64,000 nt of DNA from NCBI GenBank assembly GCA_011391495.1, contig JAABQK010000003.1:62001-126000 (forward strand), written 5' to 3'. Under the pieces are notes generated by a model. The model made no database searches and had not been told where the DNA came from. It was given only the letters and a program-made list of their open reading frames with translations. Each line of letters begins with the position of its first letter. Position 1 is the stretch's first letter. The translations under genes were made by a program, and so were the position numbers. Below are positions 26,714 to 37,504 of this stretch, one piece after another. This DNA is from Hydrogenophaga sp. GTDB lineage: Bacteria > Pseudomonadota > Gammaproteobacteria > Burkholderiales > Burkholderiaceae_C.

Positions 26714-27910
26714 ATGGAAACTTATCTGCTGGATTGGGCCAATCTGCTGCTGCGCTGGCTGCACGTCATCGTCGCCATCGCCTGGATCGGGTCTTCCTTC
26801 TACTTTGTCTTTCTCGACAGCAGCCTCACGCCACCGCAAGACGAGCAACTGAAGAAAGACGGTGTGTCCGGTGAACTCTGGGCCGTGCACGGCGGCGGCT
26901 TCTACCACCCGGTGAAGTTCGCGGTTTCGCCGCCCAAGCTGCCCGATCACCTGCACTGGTTCTACTGGGAAAGCTATTCCACCTGGCTCTCTGGGTTTGC
27001 GCTGTTCCTCATCTCCTATCTCTGGAGTCCGAGCGTCTACCTGATCGACCCGCGCATCATGGAATGGAGCCCGGCCGGTGCGATTGCTGCCGCGCTGGCT
27101 TTCCTGGTGCTGTTCTGGCTGCTGTACGACGCCATCTGCCGCACGCTGGGGCAGACGAAGAACGGCGAGGCCAAGGTCGGCGCGCTGGTGCTGGTGCTGG
27201 TGTGTTTCGCCGCCTGGGCGGCCACCCAGATGTTTGCCGGCCGTGCGGCCTTCCTGCTCATGGGCGCGATGATCGCCACCGCCATGAGCGCCAATGTGTT
27301 CTTCTGGATCATCCCCGGCCAGCGCACGGTGGTGGCCGACCTGAAAGCCGGCCGGCTGGTGGACCCGATCCACGGCAAGCGCGGCAAGCAGCGCAGCGTG
27401 CACAACACCTACTTCACGCTGCCGGTGCTGTTTGCCATGCTGAGCAACCACTACAGCTTCACCTACACGCACGAACACAACTGGGTGATCCTCATCGGCA
27501 TGATGTTTGCCGGCGCGGCCATCCGCCAGTTCTTCGTCATGCGCCACGGCTTCAAGCTCGGCCGCAACCCGCATCCCTGGCCCTATGCCGCAGCAGGAGT
27601 GGTCGCGCTGCTCGCGCTCATCGTCTGGCTCAAGCCTGCGCCGGTGCAGGCCGTGGCCGTGCCCGACACGGTGAGCTACGCGCAGATCCAGCCCGTGATC
27701 GCCCAGCGCTGCGTGATGTGCCACGGCGAGGCCCTGCAGTCGAAAAACGTGCGGCTCGATTCGCCCGAAGCGGTGAAACAGCATGCGCAGACTGTGTACC
27801 AGCAGGTGGTGGTCATGAAGCTCATGCCCATGAACAACGCCACCGGCATCACAGACGCCGAGCGCGCCCTGTTTGCGCAGTGGTTCCAGGGCGGTGCTCC
27901 CACCGAGTGA
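26714..27910 (+). CDS. puuD: Membrane urate hydroxylase PuuD with C-terminal cytochrome c domain
   Basis: Multiple TM helices; C-terminal QPVIAQRCVMCHGEALQSKNVRLDSPEAV with CxxCH heme motif. Confidence 0.93.
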   Translation: METYLLDWANLLLRWLHVIVAIAWIGSSFYFVFLDSSLTPPQDEQLKKDGVSGELWAVHGGGFYHPVKFAVSPPKLPDHLHWFYWESYSTWLSGFALFLISYLWSPSVYLIDPRIMEWSPAGAIAAALAFLVLFWLLYDAICRTLGQTKNGEAKVGALVLVLVCFAAWAATQMFAGRAAFLLMGAMIATAMSANVFFWIIPGQRTVVADLKAGRLVDPIHGKRGKQRSVHNTYFTLPVLFAMLSNHYSFTYTHEHNWVILIGMMFAGAAIRQFFVMRHGFKLGRNPHPWPYAAAGVVALLALIVWLKPAPVQAVAVPDTVSYAQIQPVIAQRCVMCHGEALQSKNVRLDSPEAVKQHAQTVYQQVVVMKLMPMNNATGITDAERALFAQWFQGGAPTE

Positions 27911-27995
27911 GCTTGCCGAAGTGATGGCGCGTGCCCAAAGGGCTTGTGAACTGCGGTAACCTCGCTGCCGCTTACACAACTCCTTTGAGCACACC

Positions 27996-29102
<1,107 letters not shown>

Positions 29103-29104
29103 TC

Positions 29105-29965
29105 ATGGCTTTTGACCGTCTTGAACTGCTCAGCGAACATGGCTGCTTCGGCGGTGTTCAGCGTTTCTACCAACATGCCTCCGGCGAGGTCGGCCTGCCG
29201 ATGCGCTTCGGCCTCTTCCTGCCACCGCAGACGGTGGCGGGCCAGCGCGTGCCCTTGCTCACGTTCCTGGCCGGCCTCACCTGCACCGAAGAAACCTTTG
29301 CCATCAAGGCGGGTGCACAGCGCACCGCGGCGCAGCTGGGCCTGGCCCTGCTGATGCCCGACACCAGCCCGCGCAACACCGGCGTGGACAGCGAAGACCA
29401 CCACTGGGACTTCGGCGCCGGTGCGGGCTTCTACCTCGATGCCACCCAGGCGCCCTGGTCGGGCCACTGGTGCATGGAGAGCTACCTGCTCAGGGAACTG
29501 CTGCCTGCGGTGACGGCAGCGTTCGGGCTGGACGGAGAACGCCTCGGCCTGTTCGGCCACTCCATGGGCGGCCACGGTGCGCTCACGCTCGCGCTGCGCC
29601 ACCCCGGCGTCTTCCGAAGCGTCTCGGCTTTCGCGCCCATCTGTGCGCCCACGAAATGCCCCTGGGGCCACAGGGCCTTCACCGGCTACCTGGGGCAGGA
29701 CGAAAGCACCTGGGCGGCGCACGACGCCAGCCTGCTGATGGTGGCGCAAACCTCAGCGCCATACCCCGGCGGCATCCTGATCGACCAGGGCCTGGCCGAC
29801 AAATTCCTGGCCGAGCAGCTCTACCCGGAAGCGTTCGAGGTGGCCTGTGCGCAGGTCGGCCAGCCGCTCACGCTGCGCCGCCACGCCGGCTACGACCATG
29901 GCTACTACTTCATCAGCAGCTTCATCGATGACCAGCTGCGCCACCACGCGCAAGCCCTGGCCTGA
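29105..29965 (+). CDS. fghA: S-formylglutathione hydrolase
   Basis: GCFGGVQRFYQHASGEVG, LFGHSMGGHGAL, HAGYDHGYYFISSFIDDQLRHH. Confidence 0.97.
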   Translation: MAFDRLELLSEHGCFGGVQRFYQHASGEVGLPMRFGLFLPPQTVAGQRVPLLTFLAGLTCTEETFAIKAGAQRTAAQLGLALLMPDTSPRNTGVDSEDHHWDFGAGAGFYLDATQAPWSGHWCMESYLLRELLPAVTAAFGLDGERLGLFGHSMGGHGALTLALRHPGVFRSVSAFAPICAPTKCPWGHRAFTGYLGQDESTWAAHDASLLMVAQTSAPYPGGILIDQGLADKFLAEQLYPEAFEVACAQVGQPLTLRRHAGYDHGYYFISSFIDDQLRHHAQALA

Positions 29966-29981
29966 CCCACCCAACTTCCCC

Positions 29982-30641
29982 ATGCGCCCGCGCCAATTCG
30001 ACCTCATCGCCTTCGACTGGGACGGCACCCTGTTCGATTCCACCGCCCTCATCACCCGCTGCATCCAGGCTGCGGTGGCCGATGTCGGCGGCACCGTGCC
30101 GAGCGACACAGCCGCCAGCTACGTCATCGGCATGGGCCTGATGCAGGCGCTGGCGCACGCCGCGCCCGATGTGCCGGCCGACAAGCACAAGCTGCTGGGT
30201 GAGCGCTACCGCCACCACTATTTCGCGCACCAAGACGACATCAGCCTGTTTGACGGCGTGCTGCCTCTGCTGGCCGACCTGAAAGGCCGCCAGCACTGGC
30301 TGACCGTGGCCACCGGCAAAAGCCGCCGTGGGCTCGACGAAGCGCTGCGCAGCGTGGAGCTGCAGGGCATGTTCGACGGCTCGCGCACCGCCGACGAGAC
30401 CGCCGGCAAACCCAGTCCGCTGATGCTGCACGAGCTGATGGCCGAGTTCGGCGTGGAGCCCGAGCGCACGCTCATGATCGGCGACACCACACACGACCTG
30501 CAGATGGCGCTGAACGCCGGTTGCGCCAGCGTGGGCGTGAGCTACGGCGCCCACGAGCCCGATGCCTTTCATGCCCTGCAGCCGCTGCATGTGGCGCATT
30601 CTGTGCGCGACCTGCACGCCTGGCTGGCCGCCCACGCCTGA
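29982..30641 (+). CDS. HAD-IA family hydrolase (phosphoglycolate phosphatase-like)
   Basis: FDWDGTLFDST, ATGKSRRGLD, MIGDTTHDLQMALNAG. Confidence 0.92.
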   Translation: MRPRQFDLIAFDWDGTLFDSTALITRCIQAAVADVGGTVPSDTAASYVIGMGLMQALAHAAPDVPADKHKLLGERYRHHYFAHQDDISLFDGVLPLLADLKGRQHWLTVATGKSRRGLDEALRSVELQGMFDGSRTADETAGKPSPLMLHELMAEFGVEPERTLMIGDTTHDLQMALNAGCASVGVSYGAHEPDAFHALQPLHVAHSVRDLHAWLAAHA

Positions 30642-30659
30642 GCGGAGCCGCGCGCGGCC

Positions 30660-31040
30660 ATGGACACGCCCGACCCGCAGAGCCTGCACCCGCTGTGCCG
30701 CAGCGCCGATCTGCTCGACAGCGGTCTGGCGGTGCCGTTCGACGTGGTCTACGGCGGCCAGACCTGCCGCGCCTTTGCCATCCGCTTTCAGGGACAGGTG
30801 CATGCCTACCTCAACCGCTGCGCCCACGTGGCCATGGAAATGGACTGGCAGCCCAACCGCTTTTTTGACGACACCGGCCGCTGGCTGGTCTGCGCCACGC
30901 ACGGCGCCGTTTATGCACCCGATACGGGGGCTTGCCGCGGCGGTCCCTGCCGCGGCGCGCTGGTGAAGATCGAACTCTTGGAGCAGGGCGGGGTGATTCA
31001 CTGGCGGTCACAATACAACCTCAAACCCGTGGAATTCTGA
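30660..31040 (+). CDS. Rieske 2Fe-2S domain protein
   Basis: NRCAHVAMEMDW and VCATHGAVYAPDTGACRGGPCRG (CxH...CxxH cluster motif). Confidence 0.9.
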   Translation: MDTPDPQSLHPLCRSADLLDSGLAVPFDVVYGGQTCRAFAIRFQGQVHAYLNRCAHVAMEMDWQPNRFFDDTGRWLVCATHGAVYAPDTGACRGGPCRGALVKIELLEQGGVIHWRSQYNLKPVEF

Positions 31041-31052
31041 GAAGCCGCCAAC

Positions 31053-32036
31053 ATGAACGACGACAACACCGGCCTGCCCGGCAATCTCTCCGGGGAGCGC
31101 CCCCAGGGCGTGGCCTGGGAGCGCGCGACCCTTGAAAAGCTGATCTTCGCGGCCCTGAAAGAGCAGCAGGCGGCCCGCCGCTGGAAGCTCTTCATGCGAC
31201 TGACCTGGCTCGTTGCCCTGGCCGCCCTGGCGTGGATGATCTACCACGCCGACGAGGTCAATACCGCCGTGAGCACGCCGCACACCGCCGTGATCGAGAT
31301 CAAGGGCGAGATCGCCTCGTCCGCCGAGGCCAGCGCGGCCAACGTGGTCAGTTCGCTGGTCAGCGCGTTTGAAGACAAGGGTGCCGTGGCCATCGTGCTG
31401 CTGATCGACTCGCCCGGCGGCAGTCCCGTGCAGGCCGGCATCATCAACGACGAAATCACGCGCCTGAAGGCCCTGCACCAGAAGAAGGTCTATGCGGTGG
31501 TGGAAGAAACCTGCGCCTCGGCCGCTTACTACATCGCCGCCGCCGCCGACGACATCTATGTGGACAAGGCCAGCCTGGTGGGCAGCATCGGCGTGCTCAT
31601 GGACGGCTTCGGCTTCACCGGCCTGATGGAAAAGCTCGGCATCGAGCGCCGCCTCATGACCGCCGGCAGCAACAAGGGCATGCTCGACCCCTTCAGCCCG
31701 CAAGACGATGCCCAGCGCGCTTACATGCAATCCATGCTTGGCGAAATCCACACGCAGTTCATCACGGTGGTGAAAAAAGGCCGCGGCGAACGCCTGAAAG
31801 AAACCCCCGACACCTTCAGCGGGCTTGTTTGGAGCGGCCAGCAGGCGGTCACGCTGGGCCTGGCCGACGGCTTGGGCAGTCTCGACTCGGTGGCCCGGGA
31901 CATCGTCAAGGCCGAAGACATCGTGGACTACACCCAGCGGGAAAACCTGGGCCTGCGCCTGGCCCGGCGCTTCGGTGCCAGCGTGGGTGAGGGCATGTTC
32001 CTGGCCGCGCGCAGCGCGGGCGTGCAGCTGCGCTGA
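31053..32036 (+). CDS. S49 family (SppA/SohB-like) membrane serine peptidase
   Basis: LLIDSPGGSPVQAGIINDEI, CASAAYYIAAAADDIYVDKASLVGSIGV. Confidence 0.93.
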   Translation: MNDDNTGLPGNLSGERPQGVAWERATLEKLIFAALKEQQAARRWKLFMRLTWLVALAALAWMIYHADEVNTAVSTPHTAVIEIKGEIASSAEASAANVVSSLVSAFEDKGAVAIVLLIDSPGGSPVQAGIINDEITRLKALHQKKVYAVVEETCASAAYYIAAAADDIYVDKASLVGSIGVLMDGFGFTGLMEKLGIERRLMTAGSNKGMLDPFSPQDDAQRAYMQSMLGEIHTQFITVVKKGRGERLKETPDTFSGLVWSGQQAVTLGLADGLGSLDSVARDIVKAEDIVDYTQRENLGLRLARRFGASVGEGMFLAARSAGVQLR

Positions 32037-32075
32037 GCACCCCCCGCACCGGGCTGGTCGCCTAAGCTCGCCCGC

Positions 32076-32843
32076 CTACAGCGCTGCCCGGCCCGACACC
32101 CAGTACGCCAGCAGCCCCAGGCATTCGTGCAGTGCGAACTGCCATTGCTGCACACCGCGGGTCAGCGAATAGGCCGTCCAGGGTGTGTGCTGGTTGCTGC
32201 GGAAGTCCGCCGGCCAGGGTGTCACGTTCCAGCCCTGGGCCCGAAACGCCGCCATCGCCCGCGGCATGTGCCAGGCCGAGGTCAGCAGCAGCCAGGGGCG
32301 CGTCTTGTCCACGCCCGGCAGTTGCGCGGTGAGCACCGCGTTTTCATACGTGGTGCGCGAAGCCGCCTCGTACAACACGCGTCCGGGTGGCACACCCATG
32401 CGGGTGAAAAAGTGGCGGGCCAGCACGGCTTCGGCCACGCAGCCTTCCCCCGTGTCCACACAGCCGCCGGTGAACACCAGCGCCAGGCCGGGGTGGGCTC
32501 TGGCCAGCGCCACTGCCTCCGTCAGGCGATCGGCGTGCGCATTCAGCTGCACCTGCTTGCGCCCGAGCTGCAGCGAAGCGCGCTCGAACGCGCCACCCAG
32601 CACCACGACGCCCGCGTAGGCTGAAGGGTCCTGGTTGGCCGGGGCGTGCCAGGTTTCCAGTGCGTGCATCAGCCGGTCGGGCAGGGCCATCCAGCCCAGC
32701 AGCAACAGCATCAGCAGGGCCAGGCCCACGCTGCGGCGCGCCGCAACGGGGTGGCGGCGCATCAGCCACCAGCCCAGCGCCAGCACCAACGCCACCCAGA
32801 ACAGCGGGTCGGTCAGCAGGCTCCGGGCCAGTCCGTAAACCAC
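32076..32843 (-). CDS. YdcF/ElyC/SanA-type (DUF218) membrane protein
   Basis: VVLGGAFERA, LVFTGGCVDTGEGCVAEAVLARHFF, YENAVLTAQLL, LLTSAWHMPRAMAAFRAQG. Confidence 0.85.
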   Translation of the reverse strand: MVYGLARSLLTDPLFWVALVLALGWWLMRRHPVAARRSVGLALLMLLLLGWMALPDRLMHALETWHAPANQDPSAYAGVVVLGGAFERASLQLGRKQVQLNAHADRLTEAVALARAHPGLALVFTGGCVDTGEGCVAEAVLARHFFTRMGVPPGRVLYEAASRTTYENAVLTAQLPGVDKTRPWLLLTSAWHMPRAMAAFRAQGWNVTPWPADFRSNQHTPWTAYSLTRGVQQWQFALHECLGLLAYWVSGRAAL

Positions 32844-32850
32844 CTAGGGC

Positions 32851-33885
32851 TCAGCCCCGGTAGCCGTTCGGATTGCCGCTCTGCCAGCGCCAGGCGTCGG
32901 CACACATCTGTTCCAGCGTGTGCTTCGCTTCCCATCCCAGCAGCCGCTTCGCCAGCGACGGGTCGGCGTAACACTGCGCCACGTCACCCGCGCGGCGCGG
33001 GGCGATCACATAGGGCACCAGCCGGCCGCTGGCCTTTTCGACCGCCCGCACCGCCTCCAGCACGCTCACGCCGCGGCCCGTGCCCAGGTTCACCGTGAAG
33101 CTCTCGCCCTTGGTCAGCAGCGCCTGCAACGCCGCCACGTGGCCGGCGGCCAGGTCCTGCACGTGGATGTAGTCGCGCACGCCGGTGCCGTCGGGCGTCG
33201 GGTAGTCGCCGCCGAACACGTTCACATGCGGCCGCTGGCCCACCGCCACCTGCGTCACGTAGGGCATGAGGTTGTTGGGAATGTCGGCCGGGTCCTCGCC
33301 AATCAGCCCGCTCGGGTGCGCGCCCGCCGGGTTGAAGTAGCGCAACACGCCGATGCGCCAGGCCGGGCTGGCCACGCGCAGCGCCGACAGCATGTCCTCG
33401 ATCACCAGCTTGCTGTGGCCGTAGGGGTTGGTGTGGCTGCGTGGAAAGTCTTCGGTGATGGGCACCGAAGCCGGGTCGCCATACACCGTGGCGCTGCTGG
33501 AAAACACCAGCGTGGGCAAGGCCGGAGCGCTGCCGTCGGCAAACACCGCCGCCATGGCGCGCAGCAGGCTCACCGCGCCGCCGATGTTGTTGTGAAAGTA
33601 CTTCAGCGGGTTCGCCACGCTCTCGCCCACCGCCTTGTCGCCGGCAAAGTGCACCACACCCGCCGGCTGGTGGCGGCGCAGCACCGCTTCCACCCACGGC
33701 GTGTCCAGCACATCGCCGCGCTCCAGCGTCACCGGCCGGCCGGTGATGCGCTCCAGCCGCTCCAGCACCACCGGGTGGCTGTTGGCAAAGTTGTCCAGAA
33801 TGACCGGCTCGAAGCCGGCCTCGCGCAGGGCAATGAAGGTGTGGCTGCCGATGTAGCCGGCGCCGCCGGTGAGAAGGATGTTCAT
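32851..33885 (-). CDS. galE: UDP-glucose 4-epimerase
   Basis: MNILLTGGAGYIGSHTFIALREAGFEPVILDNFANS, YGHSKLVIED, RYFNPAGAHPSGLIGEDP. Confidence 0.97.
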   Translation of the reverse strand: MNILLTGGAGYIGSHTFIALREAGFEPVILDNFANSHPVVLERLERITGRPVTLERGDVLDTPWVEAVLRRHQPAGVVHFAGDKAVGESVANPLKYFHNNIGGAVSLLRAMAAVFADGSAPALPTLVFSSSATVYGDPASVPITEDFPRSHTNPYGHSKLVIEDMLSALRVASPAWRIGVLRYFNPAGAHPSGLIGEDPADIPNNLMPYVTQVAVGQRPHVNVFGGDYPTPDGTGVRDYIHVQDLAAGHVAALQALLTKGESFTVNLGTGRGVSVLEAVRAVEKASGRLVPYVIAPRRAGDVAQCYADPSLAKRLLGWEAKHTLEQMCADAWRWQSGNPNGYRG

Positions 33886-34221
33886 GGGAGGTCGGGCGTG
33901 GTCATGCCGCGCCAGGGTTCGGGGTAGGGCCAGGCATGTCGCTCACAAGAACACTACCTGCTGGCGCACCGGGTCGAGGACGGCTGGCCACTGCTGCTGT
34001 GGTGTTCAATCAACCCTTCCGACGCAAAGCGAATCTGAGATCTGTGCCTGAGTGTGTCGCGTTCGAACGGAGTGAGGCGCATAGGGATTGGCGGGAAACT
34101 GCAATCGATGTTAGCGCATGACTTGTCTTTGCACGCCAGGGAAAAAGCCGCTGACGGGGTACACAGCGAGCAGGGCATGAGCTCTCTTTCACGAGTGCGA
34201 CCGCTTTCAGCCAGTGCGGCC

Positions 34222-34860
34222 CTAGGTGTCCTGCAGCCGCACGATGGCCTCTTCGCCGAGGTACCTGCCCGACTGCACCGAGAGCATTTCCGGTTCACGT
34301 TTGCCGGGATTGTGCAGGCGGTGTACCTCGCCAATCGGATGTTGGTGGACTGGCTTCCGGCCAGCAGGGATACATCTTTCCTGAACTTCACTTCGGCGGG
34401 GCCTTTCACCACGATCCGGTGTTCGGCGCGGCGGTGGTGCTCTGGCAGGCTCAGGCTGGTGCCGGGTTTGACCCCGATACGTTTCGCCTCGAAGCGCTCA
34501 CCCCGGTCGATGATCCCGTACCGGCCCAAGGCCGGGCCATGCAGCGGTGCAGGGGGACGGTGGCAGTCCAGCTGCGCCAGTTGGAACCCCGCGTCTTTTG
34601 CTCGTTCGGCATGGCGGCGCTGGGCTGCCTGCGTAATGGCGGTGTTGCGCGCCGCGGGCTTCAGCAGCGCTATGCCCCCGGTCCGCGCGGCCTGCAGTGT
34701 GCCGGTCACGAGAAAGCGGTGATCGTCTGCTGCCACGCGGATCACCGGCCCGGCGTTGAAATCTTGCTGCCCGCCATGGTCTCCAGCCATTTGGGGAAAC
34801 TCTGTTGGCTGAGGGGTCAGGTGCGGATGCCCGAGCCGCACCAGCCGATGACGCAGTGAT
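34222..34860 (-). pseudogene. Decayed mannose-1-phosphate guanylyltransferase/mannose-6-phosphate isomerase (manC/cpsB-like) remnant
   Basis: Minus-strand fragments in different frames: HCVIGWCGSGIRT*PLSQQSFPKW; GPVIRVAADDHRFLVTGTLQAARTGGIALLKPAARNTA; GRYGIIDRGERFEAKRIGVKPGTSLSLPEHHRRAEHRIVVKGPAEV; GEVHRLHNPGKREPEMLSVQSGRYLGEEAIVRLQDT*. Confidence 0.85.
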
Positions 34861-35126
34861 GTGGGGTCATGGGCCGTGTTCGGGCCAGAGACCATGGGAC
34901 CGTTTGGAGCTGCGAGGCAAGACGCCAGTTGCCCAGGTGGCATCCCAGCACAGAGGCCGCGATGTCCGCCTCGTTCATGACCCGAAATGGCTCACGCTTT
35001 GGCAGCGCCTTCAGCGACGTGGCCCGTTTGGAACCATCGTGTGGAGATCAGGACACACCAGACACAGTGGCCCTGATAATGGAGTTTAGGGTGTAAATCC
35101 ATCACAAACAAGGGAATGTCAAAAAC

Positions 35127-36011
35127 ATGTTGATTCGCAAAGCTGTTTTCCCCGTAGGCGGCATGGGGACCCGCTTTCTGCCTGCCACCAAGGCCATCCC
35201 CAAGGAGATGCTGCCGGTGGTGGACAAGCCTTTGATCCAGTACGCGGTGGATGAGGCGTACGCGGCGGGCATTCGCCAGATGATCTTCATCACCGGGCGG
35301 CACAAGCGGGCCATTGGCGACCATTTTGATGCGGCGTTCGAGCTTGAGTACGAGCTGGAAAAGGGCAACAAGACCGAGTTGCTGGAGCTGGTGCACGCCA
35401 TCAAGCCCGATGACATGGACTGCGTGTTTGTGCGACAGGCCAGGCCGCTCGGGCTGGGCCATGCGGTGCTGTGTGCCGAGAGTGTGGTGGGCGACGAGCC
35501 GTTTGCCGTGCTGCTGGCCGACGACCTGATGCTGGGGCGAGACCAGGCCGAGGGAGGTCCCACGGTGCTGCAGCAGATGGTGGCCGCCTACGAGACCCAC
35601 CCGGGCACGGTACTGGCCGTGCAGGATGTGCCGCGCTCGGAAACCCGTCGCTATGGCGTGGTGGACACGCACGGCGTCAATGCATCGGTGGCCGAGGTGT
35701 TTGCCATGGTGGAGAAGCCGACGCCCGAGGCGGCACCGTCCACGCTGGCGGTGGCAGGACGCTACATCCTCACGCCGGCGGTGTTTGACAGCATCCGACG
35801 CCAGCCGCGCGGCGCCGGGGGCGAGATCCAGCTCACCGACGGCATTGCGGCACTGATTGGCACCGAGAAGGTGTATGCCTTCCGCTACGACGGCAAGCGT
35901 TACGACTGCGGGAGCAAAGAGGGCTTCCTGGAAGCCACCATCGATCTGGCGCTGGCCAACCCGGAGCTGAGCGCCGCGGTGCGCGCGCACATGCTCAAGG
36001 CGCTGGGCTGA
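35127..36011 (+). CDS. galU: UTP--glucose-1-phosphate uridylyltransferase
   Basis: [42 protein letters not shown]. Confidence 0.97.
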   Translation: MLIRKAVFPVGGMGTRFLPATKAIPKEMLPVVDKPLIQYAVDEAYAAGIRQMIFITGRHKRAIGDHFDAAFELEYELEKGNKTELLELVHAIKPDDMDCVFVRQARPLGLGHAVLCAESVVGDEPFAVLLADDLMLGRDQAEGGPTVLQQMVAAYETHPGTVLAVQDVPRSETRRYGVVDTHGVNASVAEVFAMVEKPTPEAAPSTLAVAGRYILTPAVFDSIRRQPRGAGGEIQLTDGIAALIGTEKVYAFRYDGKRYDCGSKEGFLEATIDLALANPELSAAVRAHMLKALG

Positions 36012-36041
36012 GCTGGACGCCGACGCATCGGCGCGGCGCGC

Positions 36042-36857
36042 TCAGCGACCGATCAAGAACACGGCAGGGGCGCCCAGCGGCAGTTCCTGAGCCAGGCTGG
36101 CCTGTTTCCGGGGGTGCTTCCAGTCACTGACCAGCGCGCTGCGCGTGACCTGCTGCGCCAGCGTGAGCCCGCAACAAACGGCCAAGCGGGTGTGGGGGTG
36201 CAGGGTCTGCTGCAGGGCTTGCAGCAGGGCAGCGTTGCGGTAGGGTGTTTCAATCAGGATCTGTGTCTGCCCGGTTTTCAGGGCCAGGGCTTCGAGCTCG
36301 CGCAGGCGCCTGGCGCGTTCGGTGGGCTCCTGCGGCACATAGCCGACAAACGCGAAGTTCTGACCGTTCAGCCCGCTGGCCGCCAGGGCCAGCATGAGCG
36401 ACACCGGCCCCACCAGCGGCACGACCGGCAGGCCCAGTGCATGGGCGGCGCGCACGATGGAGCTGCCCGGGTCGGCAATGGCGGGCGTGCCTGCTTCGCT
36501 GACCAGACCGATGGCGTACCCCAGCAGTGCTGGGGCGAGCAGGGCGCGGGCCTGGGCGTCGTCTGCGGTGGCGGGCGCGTGGTCACCCTTCTTGTGTGCC
36601 TGTCGTGGCAGCTCGGTGATGTGTTGCGCCTGCAGCGGCGCGGCCAGGCTGTGGACCGCGTCCACCCGTTTCAGGAAGGCGCGCGTGCTCTTGGCGTTTT
36701 CCGTGATCCAGTGGGTGAGTCGGGCCGCCACGGCCAGGGTGCTGTCGGGCAGCAGCTGGCCGATGGGGAGCGGCGCCTCGCCGTCCGGCTGGCAGCCGAA
36801 GTCCAGCGGGGTCGGCACCAGGTACAACGTGCCGGGTGTGGCGGAGTGGGTGCTCAC
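36042..36857 (-). CDS. SAM-dependent tetrapyrrole-methylase-fold methyltransferase (RsmI-like)
   Basis: GTLYLVPTPL, GLVSEAGTPAIADPGSSIVRAAHALGLPVVPLVGPVSLMLALAASGLNGQNFAFVGYVP. Confidence 0.88.
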   Translation of the reverse strand: MSTHSATPGTLYLVPTPLDFGCQPDGEAPLPIGQLLPDSTLAVAARLTHWITENAKSTRAFLKRVDAVHSLAAPLQAQHITELPRQAHKKGDHAPATADDAQARALLAPALLGYAIGLVSEAGTPAIADPGSSIVRAAHALGLPVVPLVGPVSLMLALAASGLNGQNFAFVGYVPQEPTERARRLRELEALALKTGQTQILIETPYRNAALLQALQQTLHPHTRLAVCCGLTLAQQVTRSALVSDWKHPRKQASLAQELPLGAPAVFLIGR

Positions 36858-37447
36858 AACACGTGCACCCCGGCGGCACGGATCATGCGGCAGGTGCGGA
36901 TGAGCGGCAGGCCGACCAGTGCGGTGGGGTCGTCGTTGTCGATGCGCTCCAGCAGCGCAATGCCCAGGCCTTCGCTTTTGGCGCTGCCGGCGCAGTCGTA
37001 CGGCTGCTCAGCGCGCAGGTAGCGTTCGATTTCTGCTTCGCTGAGGTCTCGGAACACGACGCGCACGGCCGCGATGTCGCTTTGTTCAAAGCCGGAGGCC
37101 TGGCACACCACCGCCAGCGCGGTCTGGAAGATGACGGTCTGGCCGCTCAGGCGCCGCAACTGCGCCACAGCACGTTCGTGGCTGCCGGGCTTGCCCAGCG
37201 GTTCGCCGTACAGATCGGCCACCTGGTCGCTGCCGATCACCACCGCTTCCGGGTGGCGGCTGGCCACTTCCCGCGCTTTTTCCAGCGCCAGGCGCACGGC
37301 CAGATCGGCAGGTCGCTCGCCGGCCCGGGGCGTTTCGTCCACCTCGGGGCTGGCCGTGTCGAAGGGGACCTTCAGCCGGGCGAGCAGTTCGCGCCGGTAG
37401 CGGGAGCTGGAACCCAGAATCAGGGGGCGCAGTGGGGGAGTGGTCAT
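36854..37447 (-). CDS. Maf family nucleotide pyrophosphatase
   Basis: LILGSSSRYRRELLARL, VIGSDQVADL, YDCAGSAKSEGLGIALLERIDNDDPTALVGLPL. Confidence 0.95.
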   Translation of the reverse strand: MTTPPLRPLILGSSSRYRRELLARLKVPFDTASPEVDETPRAGERPADLAVRLALEKAREVASRHPEAVVIGSDQVADLYGEPLGKPGSHERAVAQLRRLSGQTVIFQTALAVVCQASGFEQSDIAAVRVVFRDLSEAEIERYLRAEQPYDCAGSAKSEGLGIALLERIDNDDPTALVGLPLIRTCRMIRAAGVHVL

Positions 37448-37504
37448 GGACGGGCTGTGGACGGGCATGCCGGTATTCTCCGCCCATTCTTTTACACTTC
37501 CCGA

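Noticed and set aside
36042-37447. Short overlap of the RsmI-like and Maf genes as unusual
   Set aside because: ATGA-type 4-nt overlaps are ordinary translational coupling; the same applies to trpB/trpA.
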